Shown here: positions 29,603 through 40,400 of the stretch, in pieces
Layout: every line of letters begins with the position of its first letter
Position numbering within the stretch: the stretch's first letter is position 1
Source of the DNA: JBQLZQ01 sp052168355
Lineage (GTDB): Bacteria > Pseudomonadota > Alphaproteobacteria > DSM-16000 > Inquilinaceae
Assembly: GCA_052168355.1 (NCBI GenBank)
Contig: JBQLZQ010000006.1
Location: 15,005 to 79,004 of the forward strand
Reading direction: 5' to 3'
DNA length: 64,000 nt
Translations under genes and position numbers: made by a program
Notes under the pieces: model-generated
Seen by the model: the letters and a program-made list of their open reading frames with translations, nothing else
What the model was told of the DNA's origin: nothing
The model's database searches: none

Positions 29603-32125
29603 GTGAAGCCGTCCCCTCCGATGCGTATTGCCGGTCGGTATACGGCGCTGATCGGATTTGCCCTTGTCGCGGTCATGGCGCCGGTGCCGGCAGGCGCGCA
29701 GGAGGGCGGCCTGACCCTGCCCGATGGCCAGGGGCTGATCGCCGCCGGTCTGATCGCGGTCATTGCCCTGGTCATGCTGGCGTGGCTGCGCCGCAGCCTG
29801 ACCCGGCAAACCCTGAGGGCGGACCATTTCAGGGCCGAGACCGGCCGGCTGGAAGCGTTCATGGCGTCCTCGCCGGAAGCGTTTTGCGGCTGGAGCGCCA
29901 CGGGCGCCACCGCCGTCTCGGATACGTTCCTGGAGCTTTTGGGCGTCGAGCGGATCGAGGTGCTGGAAGACCTGGAAAACGCCCTCGGCCCCAGCGACGC
30001 GGCGGCCCTGCATGGCGCCTTTGCCCGGCTGCGGGAAACCGGCAAGGGTTTTCGCATGGTCGTCGATACCGCCGACGGCCGGCGTCGCCTTCAGGTCACC
30101 GGCCGGCGCGGCGAATCGGTGCAGAGCGCCGAGCGGTTCGACGTGCTGTGGCTGGCCGATGTCACCGACTATGAATCGACCATCGCCCGACAGGACCGTC
30201 ACCTCGCCGACCGGGACGAAATCCGCTCCGAACTTCTGGCCATGCTCGACACCTTGCCGGTGCCGGTCTGGCTGCGCCGGCCCGATCTTGGCCTCCATTG
30301 GGTCAACCGGGCCTACGCCGAGGCCCTGGATGCCGACGGTCAACAGGCCGTCCTGTCCGAGCAGATCGAGATCGCCGGCACAACCATCGACGCGGATGGG
30401 CGGGGGCTGGCGGTCCGCGCCCAAAGGCTCGGTCAGCCCCAAAGCGATCGGCGTCACATCGTCGTCCGGGGGGAACGCCGCCTGCTGGCCCTGACCGAAC
30501 AGCCCTTGAGCCGCGTGGTGACGGAAGGGCTGGTGGCCGGATACGCCGTCGACGAAACTCCGTTGGAGGAATTGCGCGCCGAACTGCAGCGGCATGTCGA
30601 TGCTCACGCCGAGGTTCTGGAACAGCTCCGCTCGGCCATCGCCATCTACGGTCCGGACAAACGCCTGAAATTCTATAACCAGCCCTATGTCAGCCTGTGG
30701 GGGCTGGACGAAGGATGGCTGGAGACCCAGCCGACGCTGAACGAAGTTCTGGAGGATCTGAGGGCCCGCCGCCGCCTGCCCGAATTCATCAGCTTCCCGG
30801 ACTTCAAGAAGGACCAGCTGGATCAGTTCACCAGCCTGATCGAAAGCCGGGAAGATCTGGTCCACCTGCCCGACGGCACCACCCTGCGCGAGGTCGTGAC
30901 GCCGCACCCGTTCGGCGGGTTGCTGATCGTCCAGGAGGATGTGACCAGCGGCTTGGCGCTGGAACGGAACTACAACACGCTGATGGCGGTCCAAAGGGAA
31001 AGCCTCGACAATCTTGCCGAAGGCATTGCCGTATTCGGAAGCGACGGGCGCCTGCGGCTCAGCAATCCGGCCTTCGCCAAGATCTGGGATCTGGATCCGG
31101 AGGATCTGGCCGGTCATCCGCATATCAGCGAGATCCTGGACAAGAACCGGCGCTTTTATCCCGATACCGGCGCGTGGGAAACGCAGCGCACCGCCATGGT
31201 CGCCGAGGCGCTGAGCCGCGAGGCCGACCACGGACGGTTGGAACGCGCCGACGGGTCCGTCCTGGAATACGCCTCGGTGCCGTTGCCGGACGGCGCCGTG
31301 CTGAACAGCTTCCTGGACGTTACCGACAGCGTCCGGGTCGAACAGGCGCTCCGCGCCAGCAACGAGGCGCTGGAAACCGCCGACCGGTTGAAGTCGGAAT
31401 TCATCGCCAACGTGTCTTACCAGCTCCGCACCCCGCTCAACGCGATCATGGGGTTCGCCGAAATCCTCAACAACCAGTATTTCGGCCCGCTCAACGAGCG
31501 GCAGGCGGAATACACCGGCAGCGTGGTCGAGGCGTCCAAGCGTCTGTTGGCCCTTATCAACGACATTCTGGATCTGGCGACCATCGAGGCCGGCTACATG
31601 GCGCTGGAGCCAAAGCCGGTCGATGTCGAGGCATTGATCCGCAGCGTCTACGATCTATCCCATGAATGGGCCGGCAAGCAGGATCTGCGCCTGCGGATGG
31701 AATGCGAGCCGGATGTCGGCATCATCGAGGCCGATGGACGCCGCCTCAAGCAGGCCTTGTTCAATCTGGTCAGCAACGCCGTCAGGTTCACACCGCCCGG
31801 TGGCGATATCATCCTGGCCGCGCAGCGCCGGGACGACCAGGTGCGGCTGATCGTTTCCGATACCGGTATCGGCATTCCCGAGGCCGATCAGGAGCGGGTG
31901 TTCGGCCGGTTCGAAAAGGCCAACGCCCAGCACAGCCATGGCGGCGTGGGCCTGGGGCTGGCCCTGGTCAAGAGCTTCGTTGAACTGCATGGCGGCCATC
32001 TGGAGATGGAATCCCGGTCCGATACCGGCACCCGCGTGTCTTGCGTGCTGCCCATACGCGCCGCCCGCCGCGACGACGCGCCCCCCGACCTTCTGCCCGA
32101 CCGGCGCACCGCCACGGGCGGCTGA
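29603..32125 (+). CDS. divL: DivL-type sensor pseudokinase with Tyr in place of the phosphoacceptor His
   Basis: About 840 residues: a hydrophobic N-terminus (RYTALIGFALVAVMAPVPAGA), a second membrane helix near GLIAAGLIAVIALVMLAWL, two or three PAS-like domains (for example RLRLSNPAFAKIWDLD), and a HisKA/HATPase core. The dimerisation helix reads FIANVSYQLRTPLNAIMGF, so the His of the usual SHELRTPL is Tyr606. This is the hallmark of Caulobacter DivL, which controls CckA allosterically. The ATPase has an N box (NLVSNAVRFTPP) and G boxes (DTGIGIPE, GGVGLGLALVKSF). Its placement near tsaE also fits divL. The start is uncertain: GTG 29603 or ATG 29621, with open frame from 29549. Confidence 0.85.
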   Translation: MKPSPPMRIAGRYTALIGFALVAVMAPVPAGAQEGGLTLPDGQGLIAAGLIAVIALVMLAWLRRSLTRQTLRADHFRAETGRLEAFMASSPEAFCGWSATGATAVSDTFLELLGVERIEVLEDLENALGPSDAAALHGAFARLRETGKGFRMVVDTADGRRRLQVTGRRGESVQSAERFDVLWLADVTDYESTIARQDRHLADRDEIRSELLAMLDTLPVPVWLRRPDLGLHWVNRAYAEALDADGQQAVLSEQIEIAGTTIDADGRGLAVRAQRLGQPQSDRRHIVVRGERRLLALTEQPLSRVVTEGLVAGYAVDETPLEELRAELQRHVDAHAEVLEQLRSAIAIYGPDKRLKFYNQPYVSLWGLDEGWLETQPTLNEVLEDLRARRRLPEFISFPDFKKDQLDQFTSLIESREDLVHLPDGTTLREVVTPHPFGGLLIVQEDVTSGLALERNYNTLMAVQRESLDNLAEGIAVFGSDGRLRLSNPAFAKIWDLDPEDLAGHPHISEILDKNRRFYPDTGAWETQRTAMVAEALSREADHGRLERADGSVLEYASVPLPDGAVLNSFLDVTDSVRVEQALRASNEALETADRLKSEFIANVSYQLRTPLNAIMGFAEILNNQYFGPLNERQAEYTGSVVEASKRLLALINDILDLATIEAGYMALEPKPVDVEALIRSVYDLSHEWAGKQDLRLRMECEPDVGIIEADGRRLKQALFNLVSNAVRFTPPGGDIILAAQRRDDQVRLIVSDTGIGIPEADQERVFGRFEKANAQHSHGGVGLGLALVKSFVELHGGHLEMESRSDTGTRVSCVLPIRAARRDDAPPDLLPDRRTATGG

Positions 32126-32155
32126 TCGGCCCGCTGTGAACCCTGGTATGACGCC

Positions 32156-33175
32156 TCAAGGCGCTTCGGGGACGCCCTTGGTGGTCGAATACTCGAAATG
32201 CAGGACCTCGCCCGGATGGGCCAGCGGGAAGATGGCGTGCGCCGCGGCGGCGGCTTCGGCGAACCCGGTCAGGATCAGCTTCAGCTTGTGGGGATAGGTG
32301 GCGATATCGCCGATGGCGAAGATCGCCGGGGCGTTGGTCGCCGATGTCGACTGATCGATGGCGATGTGATTGTGGTCCAGGTTCAGGCCCCACTCGGCGA
32401 TCGGCCCCAGGTTCATCGACAGGCCGAAGAAGGCCAGCAGCGCATCGGCCTCCAGCCGCCGTGTGTCGCCGTCGAGGGTCTGGACCATGACCGCGTCGAG
32501 AACGCTGCCCGTGCCCTCCAGCCCGGCAAGCTGATAGGGCACCACCAGCTCCACCTTCCCGGCCTCGGCCAGGGCGTGCAGCTTGGCCACGCTGTCGGGC
32601 GCGCCGCGAAACTTCGGCCGTCGGTGCACGACATAGATTGTGGCGGCGATGTCGGCCAGCAGGATGGCCCAGTCCAAAGCGCTGTCGCCGCCGCCGGCCA
32701 CCACCACGCGCTTTCCCCGGAACGCCTCGGGCCGCTGCACCGTGTAGAACACGCTGTGCCCCTCGAAGGCCTCGATGCCCGGCAGGGGGGGACGGTTGGG
32801 ACCGAAGGCGCCGACCCCGGCGGCCACGATCACCGCCCGCGCCTCGACGACGGTGCCGGTCGACGTCGTCAGGCGCCAGCCGCCGCCGTCGAGCGGCGAC
32901 AGCGTTTCCACCCGCTGGCCCAGATGGTAGACCGGATCGAACGGCGCGGCCTGCTCGGTCAACCGGTCGATCAGCTCCACCGCGCCGATCCGCGGATAGC
33001 CCGGAATGTCGAAGATCGGTTTTTCCGGGTACAGCGCGGCGCACTGCCCGCCGGCCACGTCCAGCGCGTCGATCACATGACATTTCATCCGCAGCATGCC
33101 GCACTCGAACACGGCGAACAGGCCAACCGGCCCGGCCCCGACGATGGCGACATCGGTCTGGTGGTGCGACGGCAT
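32156..33175 (-). CDS. Ferredoxin-NADP reductase, thioredoxin-reductase-like type
   Basis: A 339-residue FAD/NAD(P) flavoprotein of the TrxR-like FNR family. It shows FAD motif VAIVGAGPVGLFAVFECG, NADPH motif VVVAGGGDSALDWA, and the C-terminal FAD motif IFAIGDIATYPHKLKLILTG. The CxxC disulfide of true thioredoxin reductases is absent (the region reads GGQCAALYPEKP plus NADPH-domain residues without CAxC). This supports electron transfer between NADPH and ferredoxin or flavodoxin. The ATG at 33175 has GAAGGAT upstream. Convergent with divL; divergent from tsaE. Confidence 0.9.
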   Translation of the reverse strand: MPSHHQTDVAIVGAGPVGLFAVFECGMLRMKCHVIDALDVAGGQCAALYPEKPIFDIPGYPRIGAVELIDRLTEQAAPFDPVYHLGQRVETLSPLDGGGWRLTTSTGTVVEARAVIVAAGVGAFGPNRPPLPGIEAFEGHSVFYTVQRPEAFRGKRVVVAGGGDSALDWAILLADIAATIYVVHRRPKFRGAPDSVAKLHALAEAGKVELVVPYQLAGLEGTGSVLDAVMVQTLDGDTRRLEADALLAFFGLSMNLGPIAEWGLNLDHNHIAIDQSTSATNAPAIFAIGDIATYPHKLKLILTGFAEAAAAAHAIFPLAHPGEVLHFEYSTTKGVPEAP

Positions 33176-33287
33176 GATGTAGATCCTTCGTGGCGTTTGG
33201 ACCCAGCACATACCCCGAACCGCCCGCCCTGCCAAGGTCGCGGGTTGCCGCTTGCGCGTCGCGCCGGGATGGCGACAATCGCGGCCC

Positions 33288-33761
33288 ATGGGCCATCTGC
33301 GTATCGATCTCCCCGACGAAGCGGCGACCGCGGCGCTTGCGGCCCGGCTTGCCGGTCGCCTGCGCCGGGGCGACGTCATCGCGCTGGGCGGCGATCTGGG
33401 GGCCGGTAAGACGGCCTTTGCCCGGGCGTTGATCGGCACCATGGCTGGTGCGGCGGTCGAGGTGCCTAGCCCTACTTTCACCCTGGTCCAGGCCTACGAC
33501 CTGCCGGCCGGGACCGTATACCATTTCGACCTCTATCGGCTGACGGCGCCGGACGAGGTGGTGGAACTGGGCTGGGACGACGCGCGGGCCGACGGCATCG
33601 TGCTGGTCGAATGGCCCGACCGGCTGGGCCCGCTGGTGCCCGGGGATCGCCTGGATCTGGATCTCGCCTTCGCCGCCGATCCGGCCGCCCAACCCAACCG
33701 GCGCACGGCTACACTCACCGGCCACGGCATCTGGGCTGGCCGGCTGACGGGTCTGGCATGA
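33288..33761 (+). CDS. tsaE: tRNA threonylcarbamoyladenosine biosynthesis ATPase TsaE
   Basis: A 157-residue P-loop ATPase needed with TsaB and TsaD for t6A37 modification of ANN-decoding tRNAs. Walker A is GDLGAGKTAFARALI; the conserved SPTFTLVQAYD and YHFDLYRL segments and the final LVEWPDRLG identify the family. The ATG at 33288 gives the usual length. Its stop overlaps the start of the nucleotidyltransferase gene (ATGA). In many relatives a sugar kinase gene (amgK) separates the two; it is missing here. Confidence 0.95.
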   Translation: MGHLRIDLPDEAATAALAARLAGRLRRGDVIALGGDLGAGKTAFARALIGTMAGAAVEVPSPTFTLVQAYDLPAGTVYHFDLYRLTAPDEVVELGWDDARADGIVLVEWPDRLGPLVPGDRLDLDLAFAADPAAQPNRRTATLTGHGIWAGRLTGLA

Positions 33762-34489
33762 CCGCCGGCGCGGCGTCTCCGGACCGGGCCATGATCCTGG
33801 CCGCCGGCCTTGGCACCCGGATGCGGCCACTGTCCGCCGACCGGCCGAAACCCCTGGTCGAGGTGGCCGGGCGGGCGCTCATCGATCACGTGCTCGACCG
33901 GTTCCAGGCGTTCGGCGTCGGCCGCGTCGTGGTCAACACCCATCATCATGCCGAACGGCTGGAAGCGCATCTGGCAAGCCGTGCGTCGCCCGCCATCGCC
34001 ATCTCCCGCGAAACCGACCGGTTGGAGACGGGCGGCGGGGTGCGCCGGGCCCTGCCGCTTCTGGGACCGGGGCCGTTCTTTGTCGCCAATGCCGATGCGC
34101 TGTGGCGGGATGGGACGGCGTCCGCGCTGGCCCGTCTGGCAGGCGCCTGGGAAGACGGGCGCATGGACGGCCTGCTGCTGCTGGTGCCCACGGCGCGGGC
34201 CGTCGGCGCCGACGGCGCGGGCGATTTCGATCTGGCGCCGGACGACCGCCTGGTCCGGCGGGTGCCCGGCGTGCCGGCCCCTTACGTCTATGGCGGCGTT
34301 CACATCACCCATCCGCGCCTGTTCGAAGATGCGCCCGACGGTGCCTTTTCGCTCAACCTGCTTTGGGACCGGGCCCTGGCCGAAGGCCGGCTCCATGGGC
34401 TTGTCCATGACGGCGCCTGGCATCATGTGGGCAACCCCGCCGCCGTGGCCGTCGCCACCGCGGCGCTGACCGGCGCGGCGGTGCCGTGA
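33758..34489 (+). CDS. Nucleotidyltransferase, MurU-like (sugar-1-phosphate nucleotidylyltransferase)
   Basis: A 243-residue NTP-transferase-fold enzyme. The N-terminal signature is MILAAGLGTRMRPLSADRPKPLVEVAGR, stated here by its motif LAAGLGTRMRPL; later come TGGGVRRALP and FVANADALW (metal-binding Asp). MurU converts MurNAc-1-phosphate to UDP-MurNAc in peptidoglycan recycling, and this locus position is where alphaproteobacterial murU is found. Without adjacent amgK the substrate is less certain; mannose-1-phosphate guanylyltransferase activity is the alternative. It overlaps both tsaE and addB, so it is part of a tightly coupled operon. Confidence 0.82.
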   Translation: MTAGAASPDRAMILAAGLGTRMRPLSADRPKPLVEVAGRALIDHVLDRFQAFGVGRVVVNTHHHAERLEAHLASRASPAIAISRETDRLETGGGVRRALPLLGPGPFFVANADALWRDGTASALARLAGAWEDGRMDGLLLLVPTARAVGADGAGDFDLAPDDRLVRRVPGVPAPYVYGGVHITHPRLFEDAPDGAFSLNLLWDRALAEGRLHGLVHDGAWHHVGNPAAVAVATAALTGAAVP

Positions 34490-37467
34490 GCGCCCGCGTC
34501 TTCACCATCCCGGCCGGTCAGCCCTTTGTCGACGTGTTGGCCCAGGGCATTCTGGACCGGGCCGGCGACGATCCCCTGGCGCTCAGCGCGTACACCCTGC
34601 TGCTGCCCACCCGCCGCGCCTGTCGCAGCCTGCGCGACGCCTTTCTGCGCCGCGCCGACGGGCGGCCCCTGCTGCTGCCCCGGATGAGCCCCATCGGCGA
34701 TATCGACGACGACACGATGGGCCTGGATCCTGATTCGCCGTCGGGGCGGGGAGACGGGTTGGATCTGCCGCCGACCATCGGCGGTTTGCGCCGGCAGCTG
34801 CTTCTGGCCCGCCTGATCATGGCCAGGATCGAACCCGCGGCGACGCCCGATCAGGCGGTGCGCCTGGCCGCCGATCTGGCCGACCTGATCGACCGGGTCC
34901 AGACCGAGGGGTTGAGCTTCGACGGCCTGGCCGGTCTGGTGCCCGAGGATCTGGCCCGGCACTGGCAGGAAACGCTGGAATTCCTGACCATCGTCACCCG
35001 GCACTGGCCCGACATCCTGGCCGCCGAGGGCGCGCTGGATCCGGCCGAGCGGCGCAACCGGGTGCTCAGCGCCCAGGCCGAAGCCTGGCGGGCCCAGCCG
35101 CCGTCCCTGCCGGTGATCGCCGCCGGGTCCACCGGCAGCATCCCGGCCACCGCCGAACTGCTCGACGTCATTGCCGGCCTGCCGGCGGGCGCCGTTGTCC
35201 TGCCGGGGCTCGACGCCGATTTGGACGAGGAAAGCTGGCAGGCGCTCGACGAAGGGCATCCGCAATACGGCATGCGCCAGCTTTTGGCCAAGCTGGGGGT
35301 GGGGCGCGACGCCGTCGCGCTGTGGCCGGTTTCGACGGCGGACTACGCCTCCGGGCCTCGGCGCGCCCGCCTGATCGGCGAGATCATGCGGCCGGCCGCA
35401 ACCAGCGACCGGTGGCGCGCGCCGTCGGATCTCGGCGCCGATGCCCTGGCTGACCTCAGCCGCGTCGACTGCCCGACCCAGCAGGACGAGGCGGGGACCA
35501 TCGCCCTGCTGCTGCGCGGCGTCCTGGAAACGCCCGGCGCGACGGCGGCCCTCGTGACGCCGGACCGCGCGCTGGCCCGCCGGGTGGCCCAGGCGCTCGG
35601 TCGCTGGGGCGTGGCGGTGGACGACAGCGGCGGCCTTCCCCTTGCCGGCACCCCCGTCGGCGCCTTTCTCCGCCTGGCCGCCGATTGCGCCCTGCAGCGG
35701 GCGGCCCCGCTCGCGCTGCTTTCCCTGCTCAAGCATCCGCTGGCCGCCGGCGGCCTGGCGCCCGCCCGGTTCCGGGACACTGTCCGGCGGCTGGAGCATG
35801 TGGCGCTGCGGGGCCCGCGCCCGGCACCCGGCTTTGCCGGCGTCGCCGCCGCCGTCGAGGCGGCGTCGGCGGATCGGATCGACGCCGCCGGCAGGCGTGC
35901 GCTGACCGGGTGGCTTCGCGATCTCGGGGCGCTGGCCGATCCGTTCCTGTCCCTGATCGCCGATCCCGGCGCGGAATTCGGCGATCTGTTGCGGGCGCAT
36001 GTGGCGTTTGCCGAAGCGCTGGCCGCGACCGACGCCGATACGGGCGCGGCGTCCCTGTGGCGCCACGACGACGGCGAGGCCCTGGCCGGCTTCGTCGCCG
36101 AGCTGGCGGCCGCCGCCGCCGATCTCCCGCCCCTGGATGGCCGCCACTATCCGGCTGCGTTCGATGCCCTGCTGGCCGGCCGGGTGTTGCGTCCGCGCCA
36201 TGGCGACCATCCGCGGCTGGCCATCTGGGGACCGCTGGAGGCGCGGCTTCAGGCGGCCGATCTGATCGTTCTGGGGGGCCTCAACGAAGGCACCTGGCCG
36301 GCCGAACCGGAAGCCGATCCGTGGATGTCGCGGCCGATGCGCGCCGCCTTCGGCCTGCCGGCGCCCGAACGCCGGGTCGGCCTGGCGGCCCATGATTTCG
36401 CCCAGTTGGCGGCGGCCCCCCGGGTGGTCCTGACCCGGTCCGAACGGGTCGACGGGTCCCCCACCGTACCGTCGCGCTGGCTTCTGCGTCTGGCCACCAT
36501 GCTGGACGGGGCGGGGCTGACGCTGGCGCCGGCCCCGGTGCCGTTGGCCTGGGCGCCGGCCCTGGACGCGGCGGACGGGGTGCGCCCCTGGCCGCCGCCG
36601 TCGCCGCGACCGCCCGTCGCCGCCCGGCCGCGGCGCCTGTCGGTCACCCGGATCGGCACCTGGATGGCCGATCCCTATGCGCTGTACGCCGAACAGATCC
36701 TCAAGCTGCGGCCGGAGCAGGATTTGGAGGCCGATCCGGCGGCGTCAGACCGCGGCATCGTCATCCACCGGGCGCTCAGCGCCTTTGTCGCCGAATGGCC
36801 CGGCGACCTGCCCGACGACGCCGAGGACCTTCTGCTGGCTCATGGCCGCGAGGCCTTCGGATCGCTGCTTGCCTATCCCGGCGTCCGGGCCTTCTGGTGG
36901 CCGCGGTTCGAAAGCATCGCCCGATGGTTCGTTGCGGTCGAACGGGCGCGTCGGGACGAGGTGCGTCCGGTGGCCGTGGAGGTTGCCGGCCGCCTGACCC
37001 TGTCCGGTCCGGCCGGCCCCTTCCGCCTGACCGCCGTGGCCGACCGGATCGACCGGCGCCACGATGGAACCCTGGCGCTGATCGACTACAAGACCGGGCA
37101 GGTGCCCAGCCCGGACCAGGTGCAGGCGGGCTTCCAGCCGCAACTGCCGCTCGAGGCGCTGATCGCGGCGGCCGGCGGCTTCGATGGCGTGGCGGCCGCG
37201 ACCGTTACGGACCTGGCCTATTGGCGCCTGGCCGGCGGGACCCAGGGCGGGGAGGTAAAGCCGGTCGGTCCAAAATCGAAGGACGGCGCCCTATCCGATT
37301 GGATCGATGACGCCGCCGCCGGGCTCGCCGCCCTTGTCGCGCGCTTCGACGATCCGCAGACCCCTTATCTGTCCCATCCCTGGCCGTCGGCGCGGCCCCG
37401 CCATGCGCCTTACGACCACCTGGCCCGGGTTCTGGAATGGTCGGCCGGTGGGGAGGACGGGGAATGA
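34486..37467 (+). CDS. addB: Double-strand break repair protein AddB
   Basis: A 993-residue subunit of the AddAB helicase-nuclease, which resects double-strand DNA ends for recombination. The N-terminus carries a helicase-like but inactive fold starting VFTIPAGQPFVDVLAQG. The C-terminal PD-(D/E)XK RecB-type nuclease domain shows DRGIVIHRALSAF and the catalytic LIDYKTGQVPS. Cysteines are few and the C-terminus lacks the four-cysteine iron-sulfur set of the Bacillus protein, as usual in this class. The GTG at 34486 overlaps the previous stop; the stop overlaps addA (ATGA). Confidence 0.95.
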   Translation: MSARVFTIPAGQPFVDVLAQGILDRAGDDPLALSAYTLLLPTRRACRSLRDAFLRRADGRPLLLPRMSPIGDIDDDTMGLDPDSPSGRGDGLDLPPTIGGLRRQLLLARLIMARIEPAATPDQAVRLAADLADLIDRVQTEGLSFDGLAGLVPEDLARHWQETLEFLTIVTRHWPDILAAEGALDPAERRNRVLSAQAEAWRAQPPSLPVIAAGSTGSIPATAELLDVIAGLPAGAVVLPGLDADLDEESWQALDEGHPQYGMRQLLAKLGVGRDAVALWPVSTADYASGPRRARLIGEIMRPAATSDRWRAPSDLGADALADLSRVDCPTQQDEAGTIALLLRGVLETPGATAALVTPDRALARRVAQALGRWGVAVDDSGGLPLAGTPVGAFLRLAADCALQRAAPLALLSLLKHPLAAGGLAPARFRDTVRRLEHVALRGPRPAPGFAGVAAAVEAASADRIDAAGRRALTGWLRDLGALADPFLSLIADPGAEFGDLLRAHVAFAEALAATDADTGAASLWRHDDGEALAGFVAELAAAAADLPPLDGRHYPAAFDALLAGRVLRPRHGDHPRLAIWGPLEARLQAADLIVLGGLNEGTWPAEPEADPWMSRPMRAAFGLPAPERRVGLAAHDFAQLAAAPRVVLTRSERVDGSPTVPSRWLLRLATMLDGAGLTLAPAPVPLAWAPALDAADGVRPWPPPSPRPPVAARPRRLSVTRIGTWMADPYALYAEQILKLRPEQDLEADPAASDRGIVIHRALSAFVAEWPGDLPDDAEDLLLAHGREAFGSLLAYPGVRAFWWPRFESIARWFVAVERARRDEVRPVAVEVAGRLTLSGPAGPFRLTAVADRIDRRHDGTLALIDYKTGQVPSPDQVQAGFQPQLPLEALIAAAGGFDGVAAATVTDLAYWRLAGGTQGGEVKPVGPKSKDGALSDWIDDAAAGLAALVARFDDPQTPYLSHPWPSARPRHAPYDHLARVLEWSAGGEDGE

Positions 37468-40400
37468 CCGCATCGGGGGCCCTGGCCCGGCCGCTGTCGC
37501 CGGACGTCGCCCAGCGCCGCGCGTCGGATCCCGTCGCCTCGGTCTGGGTCGGGGCGTCGGCCGGTACCGGCAAGACCCGGGTGCTGACCAGCCGGGTGCT
37601 GCGGCTGATGCTGGACGGGGTGCCGCCGGACAGGATCCTGTGCATCACCTTCACCAGGGCGGCGGCGGCCGAGATGAACAACCGCATCCACCGCACCCTG
37701 GCGCGCTGGGCCATCGCCGACGAGGCGGATCTGGCGCTCGAGCTGGGCGACCTTACCGGCGTGCCGCCCGACGCGGCCCGGACGCTGCGCGCCCGGCGCC
37801 TGTTCGCCGAGGTGCTGGAGACGCCCGGCGGCATGAAGATCCAGACCATCCACGCCTTCTGCCAGTCGCTGCTGCGGCGGTTCCCGCTGGAGGCGGGGCT
37901 GGCGCCCCATTTCAGCCTGATGGACGACCGCAGCGCCGCCGAGCTTCTGGCCGAGGTGCGCGACCGGCTGCTGACCGAGTCGGATTCCGTCCTGGCCGCC
38001 GCACTGGCCGCCATCACCGCCGAGATCCATGAGGACGCGTTCGCCGAGCTGATGGGCGAATTGATGCGCGAACGCGGCCGCCTGGGCCGGATCGCCGACG
38101 CTCATGGCGGGCTGGAGCCGTTGATCGACGCCGTCTACGACCGGCTCGGGGTCGCCCGACACCTGACCGATGCGGCGTTGGTGGACGCCGCGTGCCGGGA
38201 CGACGCGTTCGACGGTCCGGCGTTGCGCGCCGCCGCCGAGGCCCTGACCGGCGGGTCCGCCACCGACCGGGTCAGGGGCGCCGGCCTGGCCGCCTGGCTG
38301 GCCGCGACTCCCGTCGACCGGCAGCACGCCCTTTCCGACTACGCTCTTCTGTATCTGAAAAAAGAGGGTGGCGTTCGAGACAAGTTGTTGACCAAATCCG
38401 TTGCTCAGAAGCATCCGGACGTGGGCGATGCCCTGGCCATCGAGGCCGAACGGCTGTTGCATCTGGCCGACCGGCGCCGGGCCCTGGCCGTGGCCGGCGC
38501 CACGGGCGCTCTGCTCACGGTCGGGATCGCCATGATCCGGCGCTATGCAGCGGCCAAGGCCGGTCGCGCGCTGCTCGATTACGACGATCTCATCATGCGG
38601 GCGGCCCAATTGCTTCACCGGCCCGGGATCGCGCCCTGGGTGCTGTTCAAGCTCGACGGCGGCATCGACCACGTGCTGGTCGACGAGGCCCAGGACACCA
38701 ACCCCGAACAATGGCGGGTGATCGCCGCCCTGACGGCCGAGTTCTTCGCCGGTCTGGGCGCCCGCGCCGACCGCGACCGCACCGTCTTTGCCGTCGGCGA
38801 CGAAAAACAGTCGATCTTCAGTTTTCAGGGCGCCGACCCCGCCGAATTCGTTCGTATGCGCGATTATTTTGAAGGGCAGGCGGACGCGGCGGAAAAGGGC
38901 TGGCGGCGGGTCGCCCTGGAAACGTCGTTCCGGTCCACCGCCGCGGTGCTGGACGCCGTGGACGCCGTCTTTGCCGAACCGGCGGCGGCCGATGGCGTGG
39001 TTCTGGACGCCGACGCGGTCATCCGCCATCTGGCCCATCGGCGCGGCCAGGGGGGGCTGGTCGAGCTGTGGCCGCCGATCGAGCCCGAAACCAGGGACAC
39101 GCAGGAAGCCTGGGCGCTGCCGACGCGCCAGGGACAGGGTGCCGCCCCTGCCGCGCGACAGGCCGCGATGGTGGCCGCGACCATCGCCGGCTGGCTGGCC
39201 GGCGGCGAACGGCTGGAGGCGCGGGGGCGGACGCTGCGTCCCGGCGATATCCTGATCCTGGTCCGGACCCGAAACGCCTTTGCCATCGAAATGATACGCG
39301 CGCTTAAGGAAAAAGGCGTGCCGGTGGCCGGCATCGACCGCATCGTGTTGACCCGGCAGCTTGCGGTGATGGATCTGATCGCCCTGGGCCAATTCCTGCT
39401 GCTGCCGGACGACGATCTGACCCTGGCGACGGTGCTCAAGGGGCCGCTGATCGGGCTGGACGAGGACCGTCTGTTCGACCTGGCCCACGGCCGGTCCGGA
39501 TCCCTGTGGGCGGCGCTTGGCGCCCGGGCCGCCGCCGATCCCGTCTGCGCCGCCGCCGGCCTTTATCTGCGCGATCTTCTGGCGCGGGTCGATTTCGTGG
39601 CTCCGTACGAGCTGTTGGCCGGGGCGCTGGGGGCGCCGTGCCCGGCCGACCGGATCTCCGGCCGGCGGGCCATGCTGGGCCGGCTGGAGCCCGAGGCGGA
39701 GGATCCGCTCGACGAGTTCCTGTCGCTGGCCCTGGCGTTCGAGGCGGATCACCCGCCGTCGCTCCAGCGCTTTCTCCACTGGATCGCCGCCGCCGAGGCC
39801 GAGGTCAAGCGCGAGGCGGAGCACGGCGGCGCCGACCGGGTGCGGGTCATGACGGTGCACGGGGCCAAGGGGCTGCAGGCGCCGGTGGTGATCCTTCCCG
39901 ACACCATGGGAACGCCGACGAAGGTGCCCCGGATCCTGTGGCCGGACAGGGCCGACGGCGTCCCCTTGTGGTCGCCGCGACGGGCCATGGAAGACGCGGT
40001 TTTTCGGGACATCCGCGACCGGGCGGTGCGCCGCCGCGACCAGGAATACCGCCGGCTGCTCTATGTCGCCCTGACCCGGGCCGAAGACCGGCTTTATATC
40101 GGCGGCTATCGCGGCGTCCAACAGCCTTCGCCGGGCTGCTGGTACGCCCTGTGCCGGGCCGGACTGGACGGGCTGGCGGGGGTGGAGAGCGTGACGGGCG
40201 CCGGCGGCGGCGGGCTGCGCTACACCGTGCCCCAGACCGTGGCGCCGCCGGTTCCGGCGGCGACCGAGGAAACGGCGGCGGTGGGGCGCTTGCCGGACTG
40301 GGCAGGACGGCCGGCGCCCGCCGAACCGGCCATCGGCCGGCCCCTGACCCCCTCCCGCCCCGAGGGAGAGGAGCCGCCGGTGCGGGCCCCCCTGACCGCG

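Noticed and set aside
32156..33175. Thioredoxin reductase
   Set aside because: The redox CxxC of TrxR is absent from the NADPH domain; fits the TrxR-like ferredoxin-NADP reductases.
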